The position numbers and the translations under genes were made by a program. This document shows positions 1-12,530 of a DNA stretch of 34,187 bases, piece after piece. The stretch's first letter is position 1. Every line of letters starts with the position of its first letter. The notes beneath the pieces are model-generated. The model was not told where the DNA came from, searched no databases, and was given only the letters and a program-made list of their open reading frames with translations. The DNA comes from Chara braunii (taxonomy: Eukaryota; Streptophyta; Charophyceae; Charales; Characeae): the NCBI GenBank assembly GCA_003427395.1, contig BFEA01000071.1, forward strand, positions 1,477,371-1,511,557, read 5' to 3'.

Positions 1-790
1 AAGAGGAGAGGAGAAGAGGAGAGGAGAGGAGAGAACAAAAGAGGAGAGACGAGAAGAGAAGAGGAGAGATGAGAAGAGAAGAGAAGAGGAGAGGAGAGGA
101 GAGAAGAGGAGAGAAGAGAAGAGAGGAGAGGAGAGGAGAGAAAAGAAGAGGAGGAGAGAAGAGAAGAGAGGAGAAGAGAAGAGGAGGAGAAGAGAAGAGA
201 AGAGGAGATGAGGAGAGGAGAGAAGGGGAGGAGAGAAGAGGAGAGACGAGAAGAGAAGAGATGAGGAGAGGAGAGGAGATGAGGAGAGGAGAGGAGGAGA
301 GGAGAGGAGGAGAGGAGGAGAGGAGAGGAGGAGAAGAGAGGAGGAGGAGGGGAGGAGAAGAGGAGAGACGAGAAGAGGAGAGACAAGAAGAGAAGAGACG
401 AGGAGAGGAAAGGAGAGAAGAGGAGAGGAGAGGAGAGGAGAGGAGAGAAGAGGAGAGAAGAGAAGAGAAGAGAAGAGAAGAGGAGGAGAGAAGAGGAGAA
501 GAAAACAGAAGAGAAGAGGAGAGGAGAGAAGAGGAGAAAAGAGGAGAGGAGAAAAGAGGAGAGGAGAAAAGAGAAGAGGAGAAGAGCGAAGAGAGAAGAG
601 AAAAAAGAAAAGAGAAAAGAGGAAGAGAGAAGCGAAGAGAAGGAGAAAAAGGAGAAGAAATGAAGCAGAGGAGGGGAAGTGGAGAAAGAACGTGACAAAA
701 GCTGAAGAAAACATGAAGAGAGTCATGAGGAAGGAGAAGACGGAGAAGAAACGGGGCAGAGCAGGACACGAGGAGGAAGAAAGAGAAAGA
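1..790. repeat. Polypurine satellite-like array (GGAGA/GAGAA units)
   Basis: The plus strand is almost pure purine, built from irregular alternation of gagaa, ggaga and gaggag pentamers and hexamers, with only a few pyrimidines. It degrades gradually to the right, where unique sequence begins near 790. The long open frames through it encode only R/E/K/G runs and are a by-product of composition, not genes. The left boundary is outside the window. Such tracts can form triplex DNA and are difficult to assemble. Confidence 0.9.
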
Positions 791-1320
791 GAAGCTGCCG
801 ATAAAGTGAAGAGGGCACAAACAAGAAGCACCGCAAACACAGTGTGCACGATGTTCAGGTTACATGCACCCTCCAAGAAAAAAGACTTGCCAGAAAATCA
901 GAGGTTGCAAGAATAACACTCGCAGTGAAGCTCTTCAAGCACGATGACACTTTACAAGTGTTGGGGCAGCCTCCGCTTGACTGGAGTTCAGACTCTGTCC
1001 GTGTGGGACCATCAAGGCCAGAGTGTAGACACCAATTTACCAGATCCGAGCCCAAGCTTAACACACATGGAAGAACTGCACAGCACTCACAGCACTCCAA
1101 CCAAAACGTGTCGTGTGATCCATATCACCACAGGCACCCCTTCCCCCCTGTAAAGGACAGTATATCGCAGAAGAGATAACAATTGATAAGATACTATTTT
1201 CTGCATCACCTTCTTCTCGCCCAGCTTGAGACAAAACAAATGCCAAAGTTCAAACTATACCCAGAGTTTTAAAATTAGTCTGAAGAAGTTTCACTGTCAC
1301 AGAAACTTTCGCCATCCAAA
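791..1320. other. Intergenic, no recognised feature
   Basis: Mixed-composition sequence between the polypurine array and the minisatellite. Short open frames on both strands show no recognisable domain and overlap each other. I see no RNA gene or element end here. Confidence 0.5.
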
Positions 1321-1780
1321 GTTAGACACCCAAGTTCGAAACACTAGAGTGGGAGTGTGACAAAAAGAGCCTAAAGTTCGAAACACTAGAGTGGGAGTGT
1401 GACAAAAAGAGCCTAGAGTTTGAAACACTAGAGTGGGAGTGTCACAAAAAAAGCCTAGAGTTTGAAACTCTAGAGTAGGAGTGTGACTAAAAGAGTCTAG
1501 AGTTTGAAACACTAGAGTGGGAGTGTAACAAAAAGAGCCTAGAGTTCGAAAAATCAGAGTGGGAGTGTGACAAAAAGAGCCTAGAGTTCGAAACACTAGA
1601 GTTCGAAACACTAGAATTCGAAACATTAGAGTTCGAAAAACTAGAGTGGGAATGTGACAAAAAGAGCCTAGAGTTCGAACCACTAGAGTGGGAGTGTGAC
1701 AAAAAGAGCCTAGAGTTCGAAACACTAGAGTGGGAGTGTGACAAAAAGACCCTAGAGTTCGAAACACTTGAGTGGGATGG
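1321..1780. repeat. 42-bp minisatellite, about ten copies
   Basis: Tandem units of 42 bp contain GAGTGGGAGTGTGACAAAAA followed by GAGCCTAGAGTTCGAAACACTA-like sequence. Around 1597-1640 the unit collapses to 15-bp sub-units (GAGTTCGAAACACTA). Because 42 is a multiple of three, the minus strand stays open and would encode a 14-residue repeat (VFRTLGSFCHTPTL). There is no flanking conserved coding sequence, so I read it as a non-coding minisatellite. Confidence 0.9.
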
Positions 1781-2147
1781 AAAGAGGGGTGTCACGAAAA
1801 CTCGGCACAACGGCAACAATGAGACGGAAAAGGCACATTCGTCAGAGAATGACCAGGAGCATGCCTCGATCACGTGCACTCTAAGCACGAAGGAAAAGAA
1901 AGTAGGAAGAGAGAGGGAATATGCAGGGATGTGAGCACATGCAGCGCAAAGAATGGCCAAACATAACAGCACAACACAAACAATAGCTGTCCTTGCACAA
2001 CATTGAGGACATGCTCTACAGGGGGGGGGGGGGAAGATCAAGCGCGGCAAAGAAACAACTGAAGGGGCTGGTTAAGGACTGCAAGGTTAATTGTCATTTT
2101 ACATATGGAGATCTAGAACCTAAGGGCTAAAACTCTCAGCCGTCCCA
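1781..2147. other. Intergenic, with a G13 run
   Basis: Unique-looking sequence with a run of 13 G at 2021-2033. It lies downstream of the minus-strand gene at 2148-2444 and would contain that gene's 3' untranslated region. No clear polyadenylation signal was identified. Confidence 0.4.
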
Positions 2148-2444
2148 TTACCGCCTCTTCAACTTCTTCTTATCCGAACCCAAAATTGCAACTAGGTCAT
2201 CGTCAACCTCCTCATCCACTTCATCTGCATTATCCCATCCATCATCTGACGGCTGAATTTTGATCGCATGTTTTGCCAGGTGATCAGCCAATCTCGCCAT
2301 GCATGTCTCTTTCATCATTGCAAGACACGTCGACACTTTCCCATCTTCTTCCAGGGATATGTCAGCGTGCCAGGTGTCCTCGCCAGGTAGCTGTATGGTT
2401 GCGCACACGACTGCAGGCGGAGAAGCCAATTGCTGATCTGCCAT
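2148..2444 (-). CDS. Small acidic-tailed protein, 98 aa, possibly GON7-like
   Basis: The ATG at 2442-2444 has a strong eukaryotic start context (A at -3, G at +4). The open frame extends further upstream but only to a TTG, so this ATG is the first usable one. The protein starts MADQQLASPPAVVCATIQLP, suggesting two short beta strands (residues 11-31), then an amphipathic helix (residues 37-60, LAMMKETCMARLADHLAKHA), an acidic stretch (residues 66-83, rich in D/E) and a basic end (KKKLKRR). A strand pair, a helix and an acidic tail is the layout of the KEOPS subunit GON7, which supports tRNA t6A synthesis. That assignment rests on architecture only and is tentative; an uncharacterised plant small protein is equally possible. 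It appears to be a single exon, though a 5' non-coding exon cannot be excluded. The residue pattern is much less repetitive than in neighbouring open frames, which is why I accept it as a gene. Confidence 0.6.
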   Translation of the reverse strand: MADQQLASPPAVVCATIQLPGEDTWHADISLEEDGKVSTCLAMMKETCMARLADHLAKHAIKIQPSDDGWDNADEVDEEVDDDLVAILGSDKKKLKRR

Positions 2445-3570
2445 TGTCGCTTTCCTCTCGGTCCCCCTCCGCTCAATCTTACTCTTAACCTCCACAAGCC
2501 AACCAACTGCAGCCAAAATACTGTGTCTGTCCCTCTGCGTTCGTCTCAGCCTAGCCTCCAAGAGCCTGCCAATTGCGGACAAAATCCTGTTTGTTCATGC
2601 AAGCACAAAAAACAGCAAATTTCGCATTCATACATGAGATTACAAACAGCACAGAGTCCCTGAAAATCTGTCTTTTTTGCTTGGGTTGAATGTTCGCAGA
2701 TGCCTCTTTTCTTTGTGCTCTTCTCTCTCAATTCACCACTTTCACTACCTACCTACCACTACTTCTAAGGCTATATATAGCACCCCCCTGCAAGCATGGC
2801 TACCTCGCTATGAAGAGATTGCATGTTTCCCCTTGCCCCAGTGGTTTAGGGTGCAGGGTTGGGCCCAGGGCGCCCGGCTAACACAAGGACTCAACATTTG
2901 CCAGTAGCTGCACCTCCCCTTTCATCTTCCCGCACCCCTATGCCTCTTTCCGCTGGCTGACACATCTGTTTTTTTCTGCAAAAAAAAAGAAAAACACATA
3001 ATAGCAACAGCTCAGAGAAGGTCTCCCTCCCTCCCTCCCTCCCTCCCTGCCTCCCTCACATTTTCCATTTTCCATTTTCGTACTTTCTTTCCTTGGCCAT
3101 TTTGTTTGTTTGTTTGTTTTGTTTTTTGTTTTTTGTTTTTTGTTTTTTGTTTTTTGTTTTTCTCCATTTTGTTTTTTTGGCTTTTTGATAAAGACTTCCT
3201 TGAATGGGAAGATGAGCATGGGTCTCACTCGTGAACAAACTCAATCCAGAAAGATGGCTCGGGGGGAGCTATAGATGGCACCTACTTCTCCACGAACGGT
3301 CACAACACTGCGATCGTCCAGTCGAGGAAACCCCCAGACCCCCAAGAGGTATCCTCGACGTGGAGTTGAGATTCTTGCAGCAGTGAAGGCTGAAGGAATT
3401 TGAGGGTCAGTTTCATACGATAGGCTGGTAGTTTCATGCGACTCGTGGAAACCCCTTAGATATCCAGGTTTTAAACTAGTTTCGAGTATTCACCTGCATA
3501 TAGCCCGCCCACCTGTTCAAAAAAGAGGAGGGGGGGGGGGAAGGAAAAACAAGGGCTAGTCCCTATGGAC
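2445..3570. other. Intergenic with simple repeats
   Basis: Contains a palindromic TATA-like CTATATATAG near 2771-2780, a (CCCT)n tract near 3021-3056, and a G(T)n array near 3104-3166 built from GTTTTTT units. Poly-G of about ten bases lies just before 3541. The TATA-like site is about 330 bp upstream of the minus-strand ATG at 2444 and could serve it, but nothing proves this. No other gene-like frame is visible. Confidence 0.5.
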
Positions 3571-3580
3571 ATTGTATCCA

Positions 3581-3645
3581 CCGGGATTTGAGCTCATGAT
3601 GTCTTCATTAATGCTTACAAAAGTAAGCCACTCGGCCAAAAGGCA
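3581..3645 (-). mobile_element. tRNA-derived (SINE-like) segment
   Basis: Read on the minus strand, TGGCCGAGTGGCTTA (3624-3638) matches an RNA polymerase III A box of the tRNA-Ser/Leu type, and GAGCTCAAATCCCGG (3581-3595) resembles a B box. Their spacing is about that of a tRNA. The acceptor and anticodon stems do not close into a normal cloverleaf, so this is more likely a tRNA-derived SINE head or tRNA relic than a working tRNA gene. Confidence 0.45.
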
Positions 3646-3991
3646 GAGGTGCATAGCCTGACCACCTTCATCAACTCCAAAGTCCAGACTTTAAATCCCG
3701 ACCAAGCTCAGTGAAGGTTGCAAGACAAACTGCTTTGCCAGATTCACGTCACCCACCAATTTTTTTTTTATTATTTTTTTTTTTATTATTTTTTTTTTTT
3801 AAACCAACCAAGGTTTCAAAACCCCCTTTTTCATTTTCAATGAATTTCATGATGGGACCTACCACCATTTCCCAAACCTTAAATGTATCAACTGACAGGG
3901 CTTGATGCCAGTGTGCCGGAGTCGAGCAGATTTTGTCTGTGGGTGTGCCTTCGGCTTTCTCATCCGACCAGACGCACCCCTGGAGCGAGCG

Positions 3992-4055
<64 letters not shown>

Positions 4056-4584
4056 GGAGGGATGGAAAGGGGAGAAGTCGCAGGAGAAAGTGAGAGTGAG
4101 GGAGGAAGAGATTGCGAGAGGGATAGGGCAGAGAGATCCCAGTGGGATAGTAATCTTCGGGCTACTATCTTCTCTTTGTGGAGGCACGCCCGTCCTCACT
4201 CCAAGTCCCGCCTTTTTTTTTTTTTTTTTTTTTTTACCGTAGATGATTCTAAATGAAAAAAGGAAAAACGAGAGAAAGAAGATGACGATGAAATATTGAT
4301 TGTGTGACATTACTACATCCTTTGAGCGTATAGTTCTCTTTCATGTACCCTTTCCTTTTCTTACTTTTTCTTCATGTGCTGCTATGTTGTTGTCCCTTCA
4401 CGTCTGGAGCTCCTCCCGATACTCTATTGCTATCATATGATTCATATCTGTTTTTTTGTTTTTTTTTTAATCTCAATTTCCATTCGACCGATGGGCCAGA
4501 CAGGCTGCATATCTCCTCTCTCGTATTTCGCTCGCGCCGGCGTTGTCGACGTCAACACCAAGTGCACATCAGCTGTGCGTGCAT

Positions 4585-4648
<64 letters not shown>

Positions 4649-4775
4649 AGAGAGACTTACAGTCCATTAGATCTATAGATGGATACTTATGCAGACCCCG
4701 AATATCTCATCGATATTTCCATGTGTGCGGGCGTAGCCGCACTGGCTTTACTTGTTTACATTACAATCATTCAAA
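3646..4775. repeat. Microsatellite-rich intergenic stretch
   Basis: Holds T-rich runs at 3761-3801, a (GA)n at 3986-4053, a T run at 4211-4235, and a compound (GT)n(GA)n at 4584-4655. The intervening sequence has no recognisable gene. Open frames here are R/E or S/L dipeptide runs produced by the (GA)n tracts. Confidence 0.8.
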
Positions 4776-4872
4776 ATATCATGTATAACTTGATACAAGA
4801 TTGTGAGGTAAGGCTGTTTCAGTTTTGGATCTGCTCATCTGGATGGTAAAGAGGTGGTGGTGTTGACAGTCT

Positions 4873-4916
<44 letters not shown>

Positions 4917-5106
4917 CCTTTTCATAGCGTGCAGCAAACAACGGTCTTTGTGTCCTTCATGCTCTGTGTTATTTTTTCCTTTTGCTTTGCAAAGAGCACT
5001 CCTTCAAGTTTGGTTGATATTACTTGATAGATATGTGAGGTAAGCCTGTTTTATTTTTGGATATACTCATCTGGTGGAAAAGGGGTGGTCGTGGTGACAG
5101 TGAAAA

Positions 5107-5177
<71 letters not shown>

Positions 5178-5180
5178 GAG
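4776..5180 (+). repeat. Duplicated segment, each copy ending in a different microsatellite
   Basis: Sequence at about 4776-4873 and about 5008-5104 is homologous: both copies share TTGATA, GTGAGGTAAG, TTTTGGAT, CTCATCTGG and GGTGGT followed by TGACAGT in the same order. The first copy runs straight into (CA)n at 4875-4914 and the second into (GA)n at 5110-5170. A conserved body ending at a microsatellite suggests a short element with a simple-repeat tail. Confidence 0.7.
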
Positions 5181-5285
5181 AGGCGGGCAGGCAGACCGGC
5201 ACAAACACATACTATTAAGTTCTACGTTCTCTTCCTTTTCCATTTATATCTGCCATGTCAGGCAAATGCCCTCTCATGCGCCTTT

Positions 5286-6554
5286 CCCCCCACCCCGCTC
5301 CCCTCTCTCACGCACACACACTCTCATTCTTCCTTACCCGCTCGCCTTTTTCCTCTTCTTCCTCCTCCATTGCCTCCCTTCCTCCTGTCCCATTCCATCT
5401 TTCAACTTGCGCCCTCAATTCGCCCTCCCGATCTTCCCACAGCACTACCCCATCCTCTCCTCTCCTTGTTCTCTTTCTGTCCCCTCTCTCTTCCCGTCTT
5501 TCTCCTCGCCTTTCTCGCCATCGTTGGGATCCTCTTCGACCTCCTTCTCCTCCAACACTCGATGTGCCCCTTGCGGATCTGATATGTCCTTTCCTCTTTT
5601 CCTCTGCCTGTCGCCCTTTCTCTCTTCACTTGTCTCTCCATCACCTGCATATACACATTTACCTTATCCCTCTCATGATTCAGCACCTTCGTCATTATCC
5701 TTCTCTCCTTTCATTACAACCTCTTCTCCTCCCGCCGACCCCCCCACTTCCTGCCTCGCAAGCAATCTCTCCCCTTCCACACCTTGTCCGGTCTTCCCCC
5801 CCATACCCCCTCCATTCCTCATCCTAAACCTGCATATCCACATTTACCCTATCCCTCGAGTGATTCAGCCCCTTCGTCATTATCCTGCTCTCTCCTTTAC
5901 TAACAACCTGTTCTCCTCGCTCTCAGACCCTCGTCCAGCCTTGCAATCCCTTCTTTCCCACCTTGTCCGCATCTCCCCATAAGCCCTGCATTCCTCACCC
6001 TGTTGCCTTTGAGATCATTCCCCTGAAACTTCATCCGTTCCTACATCCTCACCCTGATTGCCGGGNATTACGACCTTCTCNCCNTCTCGATCCCACTTCC
6101 TGATCAGCCCCCAATCCCCGTTGCGCATCCCTTTCTTCGCAAATTGGGTCGCCGACCTACGTGCTCCTCCCACTTACTTTAGGTTTCTCCTCGCGTCTTA
6201 CCTTTCCACAACCTCAACGACGGCGAACTTACCTTGAATGCTTCACCCACCCTTCCCCTTGTCCTTCTCCTGCTACTCCAGCCCCTCAAGATTTCTCCTG
6301 CCTGCTTGACCAGGCACTCGACCTCACCCTACCTGTAGTGCTCCTTCTCCCCCTGCCTCTCCGCATTCACGGCATGATCCCCACCTACTCCTTCCGATAG
6401 CGGCCGTGCAAAATCCTGTCTCATCGCACTTGCAACAAAGCACCCCTGCAAAAAATGGAGTTGCAGCCCTAAGCGAACGGACGGAAGGAGAGAAGGGAGA
6501 AAGGGAGGGAGAGAGGGAGGGAGGGAGGGGAGTGGGGGAGGGGGGGGGAGGGGG

Positions 6555-6629
<75 letters not shown>

Positions 6630-8588
6630 AGAGGGTGCACTTCGCGATGCCGGGCGAAACACCTATTTCATTTTTGGGCCGAGTGTGAACGGAACTCTAA
6701 ACCTCCACACACAACACCGCTGTGAGAGAGGGAGGGAGGGAGGGTGCGCATCGTCAGGCCAGGCAAAACGAACTTCCTTTCTTTTTTTATTCGAAACGAC
6801 TTATTTCGTTTTGGGGCAGATGGTGAACGGATCTCTCCACCTCTTCACGCACAACACCGCCGAGAGGGAGGGAGGGAGGGTGCACTTCTCCAAGCCTCAC
6901 GAACTCACCTATTTCCTTTTCCAGCGGAGTGTGAACCTAACTCTCCACACCTTCAGGCACGACACCGCAGGCAAAAACACACACCCACACACACACAGTG
7001 TACCGCGCAGGGCGCGGGAGCACAGCCAACCGGGAGCGAGGAGTAGGTCACGCGAGGTGGCCCTTTTCTCACTCCTCCCGCCTCCACCACCATCTCGACC
7101 GCCGTGGACACTGGGCCTCGCCACACCACTCTCGAAAGGTGAAAGAAAGACCAAAAATGTGGCGGGTGCATCTGGCCATGTTCTAGCCAGAAGTTCATTC
7201 CCATTTTGCAAATTTCGAGAATGGTGAGGGGATGCCCTGAACCTTACCTTTGGCCCTCGCTGCACTACTCAGCACATGCACAAAAGACAAAAACTATGGC
7301 CGTGTATACTTCCATGTTCTAGCCGCAAGATTCATTCATTCACATCACATTTTGCACAGTGGTAGAGCGAGGGCGTTTGGCCATCCCTTCCGTCACTTAT
7401 CACTTACTAGACCTCGCCTGCCCCAAAACAATCCCCCGCCCTTTCAAAAACGAAGGCCGAAACCAAAACAAAAAAACCTCCGCCCCACGCCCGCCACGGC
7501 CAAACAACGACCTATGCAACCTGCCCTTGGTCGCCCGTGCTCCAACCTCTGAGCCGACCTTTTCGGCTACCGGTCTGTGCCCTGCCCCCGACCGTGCACC
7601 TTGTAGACTCCCCATAAACCCCGTAAGGACTCGTCGACACTTCCATAAAAAGGACACCGCGCTACACGACAAAGTGCAACGGGGTAAGATGCAGCCTTTG
7701 GCTGCGAACTGTTAGACCATGCCAAGCGTGGTGGCGCAGGCAGGGCCAGGGGCTCTCGTCCTTTCCCCCTGGCTGTCAGGGTGGGGGGCTCAAATGTTGC
7801 AGCTGTTTTTTTTGTGCCTGTGTATCGGAAGTTATTGTGGTATGGCAGCCCCATGCTGGCCTGGTTTCATGCATGCTGATTTGGTCTCCCCCACACCCCC
7901 TTCCCCCCATGTATAGATTGGTTTGTGTGGTATGCAAGGAGGTGGGGCCGCGGCTCTTAGAGTCAGGGGTGCAGTTTTGGGGTTTAGGTATAAAACTTGT
8001 TTGTCTGATGTCATGTCTTTTTTGTTTCCGATATGGATCTGATTATCTTCAAGTGTGGGGAAGCCCCCCCATGCAACTCATTATGTTAAAGTGTATGACT
8101 GCAATTGCAGCCTGACCTAAATGAATCTGACTCCAATCACGTCCAGAGCTGAGTACGCCCTTATTCGGGTGTAGAGGGTAGTTGGGCGAAGACTAAGCTC
8201 TGGTTGTCCATCTCTCCATCCAATCCCAGTGTGTGACTTCCGCACGGTATGTCTGAAACCTTCCACGCTGCAAATTACCCAATCAGGAAGCGTTGCCAGA
8301 AAACGGTCTGTTTTGTTCACCGGATGGCTGAGACGTTCCTAGCTGTACGTTACCCGATCAGGAAGCCTTGCCCCGATGGCCAAGACCTTCCGAGTTGTAC
8401 TGGTTCTATGTTCGAGCCTTGTTTGTGCTATGTCTTGTGCTATCTCATCATGTGCTATGTTTATGCTATGTCTTGTGCTATGTCTTGTGATGTGTTTGTG
8501 CTACGTACATGCTATGGTTATGCTCTCTGCAGTCCAGGGCAGAATGAGGCACTTCCTCAGTGAGTGGACGGGTGGGTGGATCGGCGGG
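5286..8588 (+). repeat. Left arm of a large inverted repeat (~3.3 kb)
   Basis: This segment matches the reverse complement of 14495-17833 along its length. Similarity is strongest at 5850-6480, where only scattered substitutions are seen, and clearly lower at 7020-7590, where the arms hardly align. The alignment begins near CCCCCCACCCC (5286) and ends at GGCGGG (8588), where the other arm meets the assembly gap. I see no protein gene in it: the long frames are P/S/L-rich translations of C/T-rich sequence. It contains ambiguous bases at 6066, 6081 and 6084. Confidence 0.9.
6625..6985 (+). repeat. Tandem ~110-bp degenerate repeats within the left arm
   Basis: Three consecutive units share a GTGCRC start, a CCTATTTC-like middle, GTGAACGG, CTCCAC and CACAACACCGC, with GAGAGGGAGGGAGGG linkers between them. 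The right arm (about 15990-16500) has the same units in reverse plus a partly duplicated one. They follow a long (GA)n at 6560-6626. Confidence 0.75.
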
Positions 8589-8830
8589 TGGGTGGGGGGG
8601 GGGTGCTATAACAGGATCCTGCTGCAATGTGTTGTGTTTGTGCTATGTTCATGCCATGTGTGCTCGTGCTGTGTTTCTCCTATGCTCGTCTCTATGTTCG
8701 ACCCTTGTTTATGTTTGTGATATGTTTGCGCGGCATGCTTATATTATGTTTGTGCTATTTTTTTTGTCGTGTTTGTGCTGTGTTTGTGCTATGCGCTATG
8801 TTCATGCTATGTTTAGCCCGTTACAGAACA
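8390..8830 (+). repeat. TGTGCTATGT minisatellite
   Basis: Degenerate 10-12-bp units of TGTGCTATGT and TGTTCATGCTATG recur through this stretch, interrupted by a G-rich segment with a (GGGT)n flavour at 8565-8600. The right arm contains part of the same array at 14563-14660. Open frames encode C/Y/V/L/M-rich repeats and are not credible genes. Confidence 0.75.
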
Positions 8831-11179
<2,349 letters not shown>

Positions 11180-11257
11180 TGCAGTAGGTCCGCAAAATGG
11201 AACCATACAGTAGGTCCGCAAAACGGAACCATACAGTAGGTCCGCAAAACGAAATAC
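11180..11257 (+). repeat. Three copies of a 26-bp repeat
   Basis: The unit CAGTAGGTCCGCAAAACGGA followed by ACCATA is repeated at 11180, 11206 and 11232; the last copy is partial. The core GGAACCATACAGTAGG recurs at 24677-24692, at the right end of the 23654-24692 element. This links the two loci as members of one family. Confidence 0.85.
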
Positions 11258-11520
11258 CGCACAAAAGGGGAAGAGTAAAGCAAAAAAAAAGGAATGATAA
11301 TAAAAAAATTAGGAGAATATTTCCCACCATAACGAAAGAAAGAGCCTGCTAAAACAGGCCCGACGCTCGCCGCATCATCTACAAAAGCAGAGAGCTAGCA
11401 ACGTCGGAGTATATATCGTAACATACATATATATATATATAAATATTTTTTCTTGTTTTCTTCTGTTTTTTTCTTTCGCCTTTGCGCTCTGATATTCATG
11501 TGACAATCTATAGTCACAAA
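11258..11520. mobile_element. Fragment related to the 23654-24692 element
   Basis: TTCTTCTG, a T run and GCGCTCTGATATTCATGTGACA (about 11457-11503) match the reverse complement of the left end of the 23654-24692 element. The end core GGAACCATACAGTAGG lies upstream at 11196-11237 but in the orientation opposite to expectation. This copy is therefore rearranged or incomplete. The stretch also carries (AT)n near 11423-11442. Confidence 0.5.
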
Positions 11521-11774
11521 CATATATGTGGATGTATCATTGTTTGGTCTAAGCAAGATTGTGACGAGCGTAGGCGGAGAGGAGGAGGAGGAGGAGGGGG
11601 AGGAGGAGGAGATTAAGGAGAAGGGTAACATCTTTTGGTTTGGGTTTCATTTTTTGCCCCCCACCCACCCACCCACCCACCCACCCACCCATCCACCGTT
11701 ACTGGACACTTTTTTAATCCTTTCTCTTTTCTACCCTTTTGTTCTCTTTCGGGTTTTTAACTTTATACCGTTGA

Positions 11775-11945
11775 TTGCGGGGGAAGCCGCAACAGGTCAT
11801 CTACCCGTCTTCAGTCAGATAGAACGCCCGGTCGTTATTGCTGTACCTAGACCGAAACTTGGCCCAAATACAGCTATGGATCAGATATCAAACTGATCAG
11901 AACAGATACTACACTTTATCTTCGACAAAAGGCGGAGAAAGGTAT
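11775..11945 (-). ncRNA. U2: U2 snRNA-like sequence, copy 1
   Basis: Read on the minus strand from 11945, the sequence starts ATACCTTTCTCCGCCTTTTG and continues with AAGTGTAGTATCTGTTCT and GATATCTGAT. This is the 5' third of U2 snRNA with roughly seven differences in the first 67 bases. The branch-point-pairing GTAGTA is intact. After about nucleotide 67 it no longer follows U2: there is a hairpin of GCTGTA with TACAGC, only a short ATTTGG as a possible Sm site (nt 77-82), and a terminal TTGCGG/CCGCAA hairpin (11775-11792). The upstream side lacks a convincing plant snRNA promoter (USE plus TATA). I read it as a U2-derived pseudogene or SINE; a divergent functional U2 is less likely. Confidence 0.7.
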
Positions 11946-12087
11946 CACCGACGTCTTTAACATCTTTTGGTTTGGATTTCATTTTTTGCCCCCCACCCAC
12001 CCACCCACCGTTACTGGACACTTTTTTAATCCTTTCTCTTTTCTACCCTTTTGTTCTCTTTCGGGGTTTTAACTTTATACCCGTTGA

Positions 12088-12258
12088 TTGCGGGGGAAGC
12101 CGCAACAGGTCATCTACCCGTCTTCAGTCAGATAGAACGCCCGGTCGTTATTGTTGTACCTAGACCGAAACTTGGCCCAAATATAGCTATGGATCAGATA
12201 TCAAACTGATCAGAACAGATACTACACTTTATCTTCGACAAAAGGCGGAGAAAGGTAT
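12088..12258 (-). ncRNA. U2: U2 snRNA-like sequence, copy 2
   Basis: This is the same 171-base U2-like body as copy 1, with its 5' end at 12258 and the terminal hairpin at 12088-12105. Only a few substitutions separate the copies. Both have a similar 14-base stretch immediately upstream, ending AAGACGTCGGTG, which is therefore part of the duplicated unit. The head matches U2 up to the stem IIa region and diverges afterwards, so function as a spliceosomal RNA is doubtful. Confidence 0.7.
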
Positions 12259-12530
12259 CACCGACGTCTTTTAGCTTCATCCTCTCTGACAATTATTTTT
12301 TCCGTTTACACTTTTTTCGCTTCTGCTCACCCTCCACCTCGTCTTGGTGTAGTGATTCGAATGCGTCTGTTGAAGGTTCGATGAAGTCTCTAGTAAGGGA
12401 AAAAGCGGGTTTACCATAGTGATGAAGCGTCGTCGAAACGGTAATCCAACCCAGTAGGAAAGAAGCTGTTTGTGTGCACAATTTTTTTATTTTTTTTTTC
12501 GGATGCATAAGTTGAAAAAAAGAAAAGGTG
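12259..12530. other. Spacer between U2-like and U6-like sequences
   Basis: Contains two T-rich runs (12293-12301 and 12482-12499) and no recognised gene. No plant USE or TATA pair was found at the distances expected for snRNA promoters of either neighbour. Confidence 0.4.

Larger units (their letters stand above)
11626..12258 (-). repeat. Tandem duplication of a U2-containing unit
   Basis: Two nearly identical units (11626-11945 and 11958-12258) lie head to tail. They differ mainly in the number of CCCA repeats (longer in the first copy) and a few substitutions. The period is 313 bp measured at the U2 5' ends. On the minus strand each unit has a U2-like head and a T/C- then GGGT-rich trailer. 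Confidence 0.9.

Noticed and set aside
69-916. Open frames of 208 and 74 codons in the polypurine tract
   Set aside because: Products are R/E/K runs caused by GAGA/GGAGA composition; no domain or promoter.
2445-2582. Upstream extension of the minus-strand small gene
   Set aside because: Begins with TTG; no in-frame ATG before 2444.
5085-5982. Long S/P/L-rich frames in the left inverted-repeat arm
   Set aside because: Several overlapping frames are open at once because the strand is C/T-rich; the right arm shows indels that shift them.
12340-12400. tRNA-like A/B boxes near GTGTAGTGATTCGAATGCG
   Set aside because: A- and B-box-like words are too close for a tRNA and no stems form.
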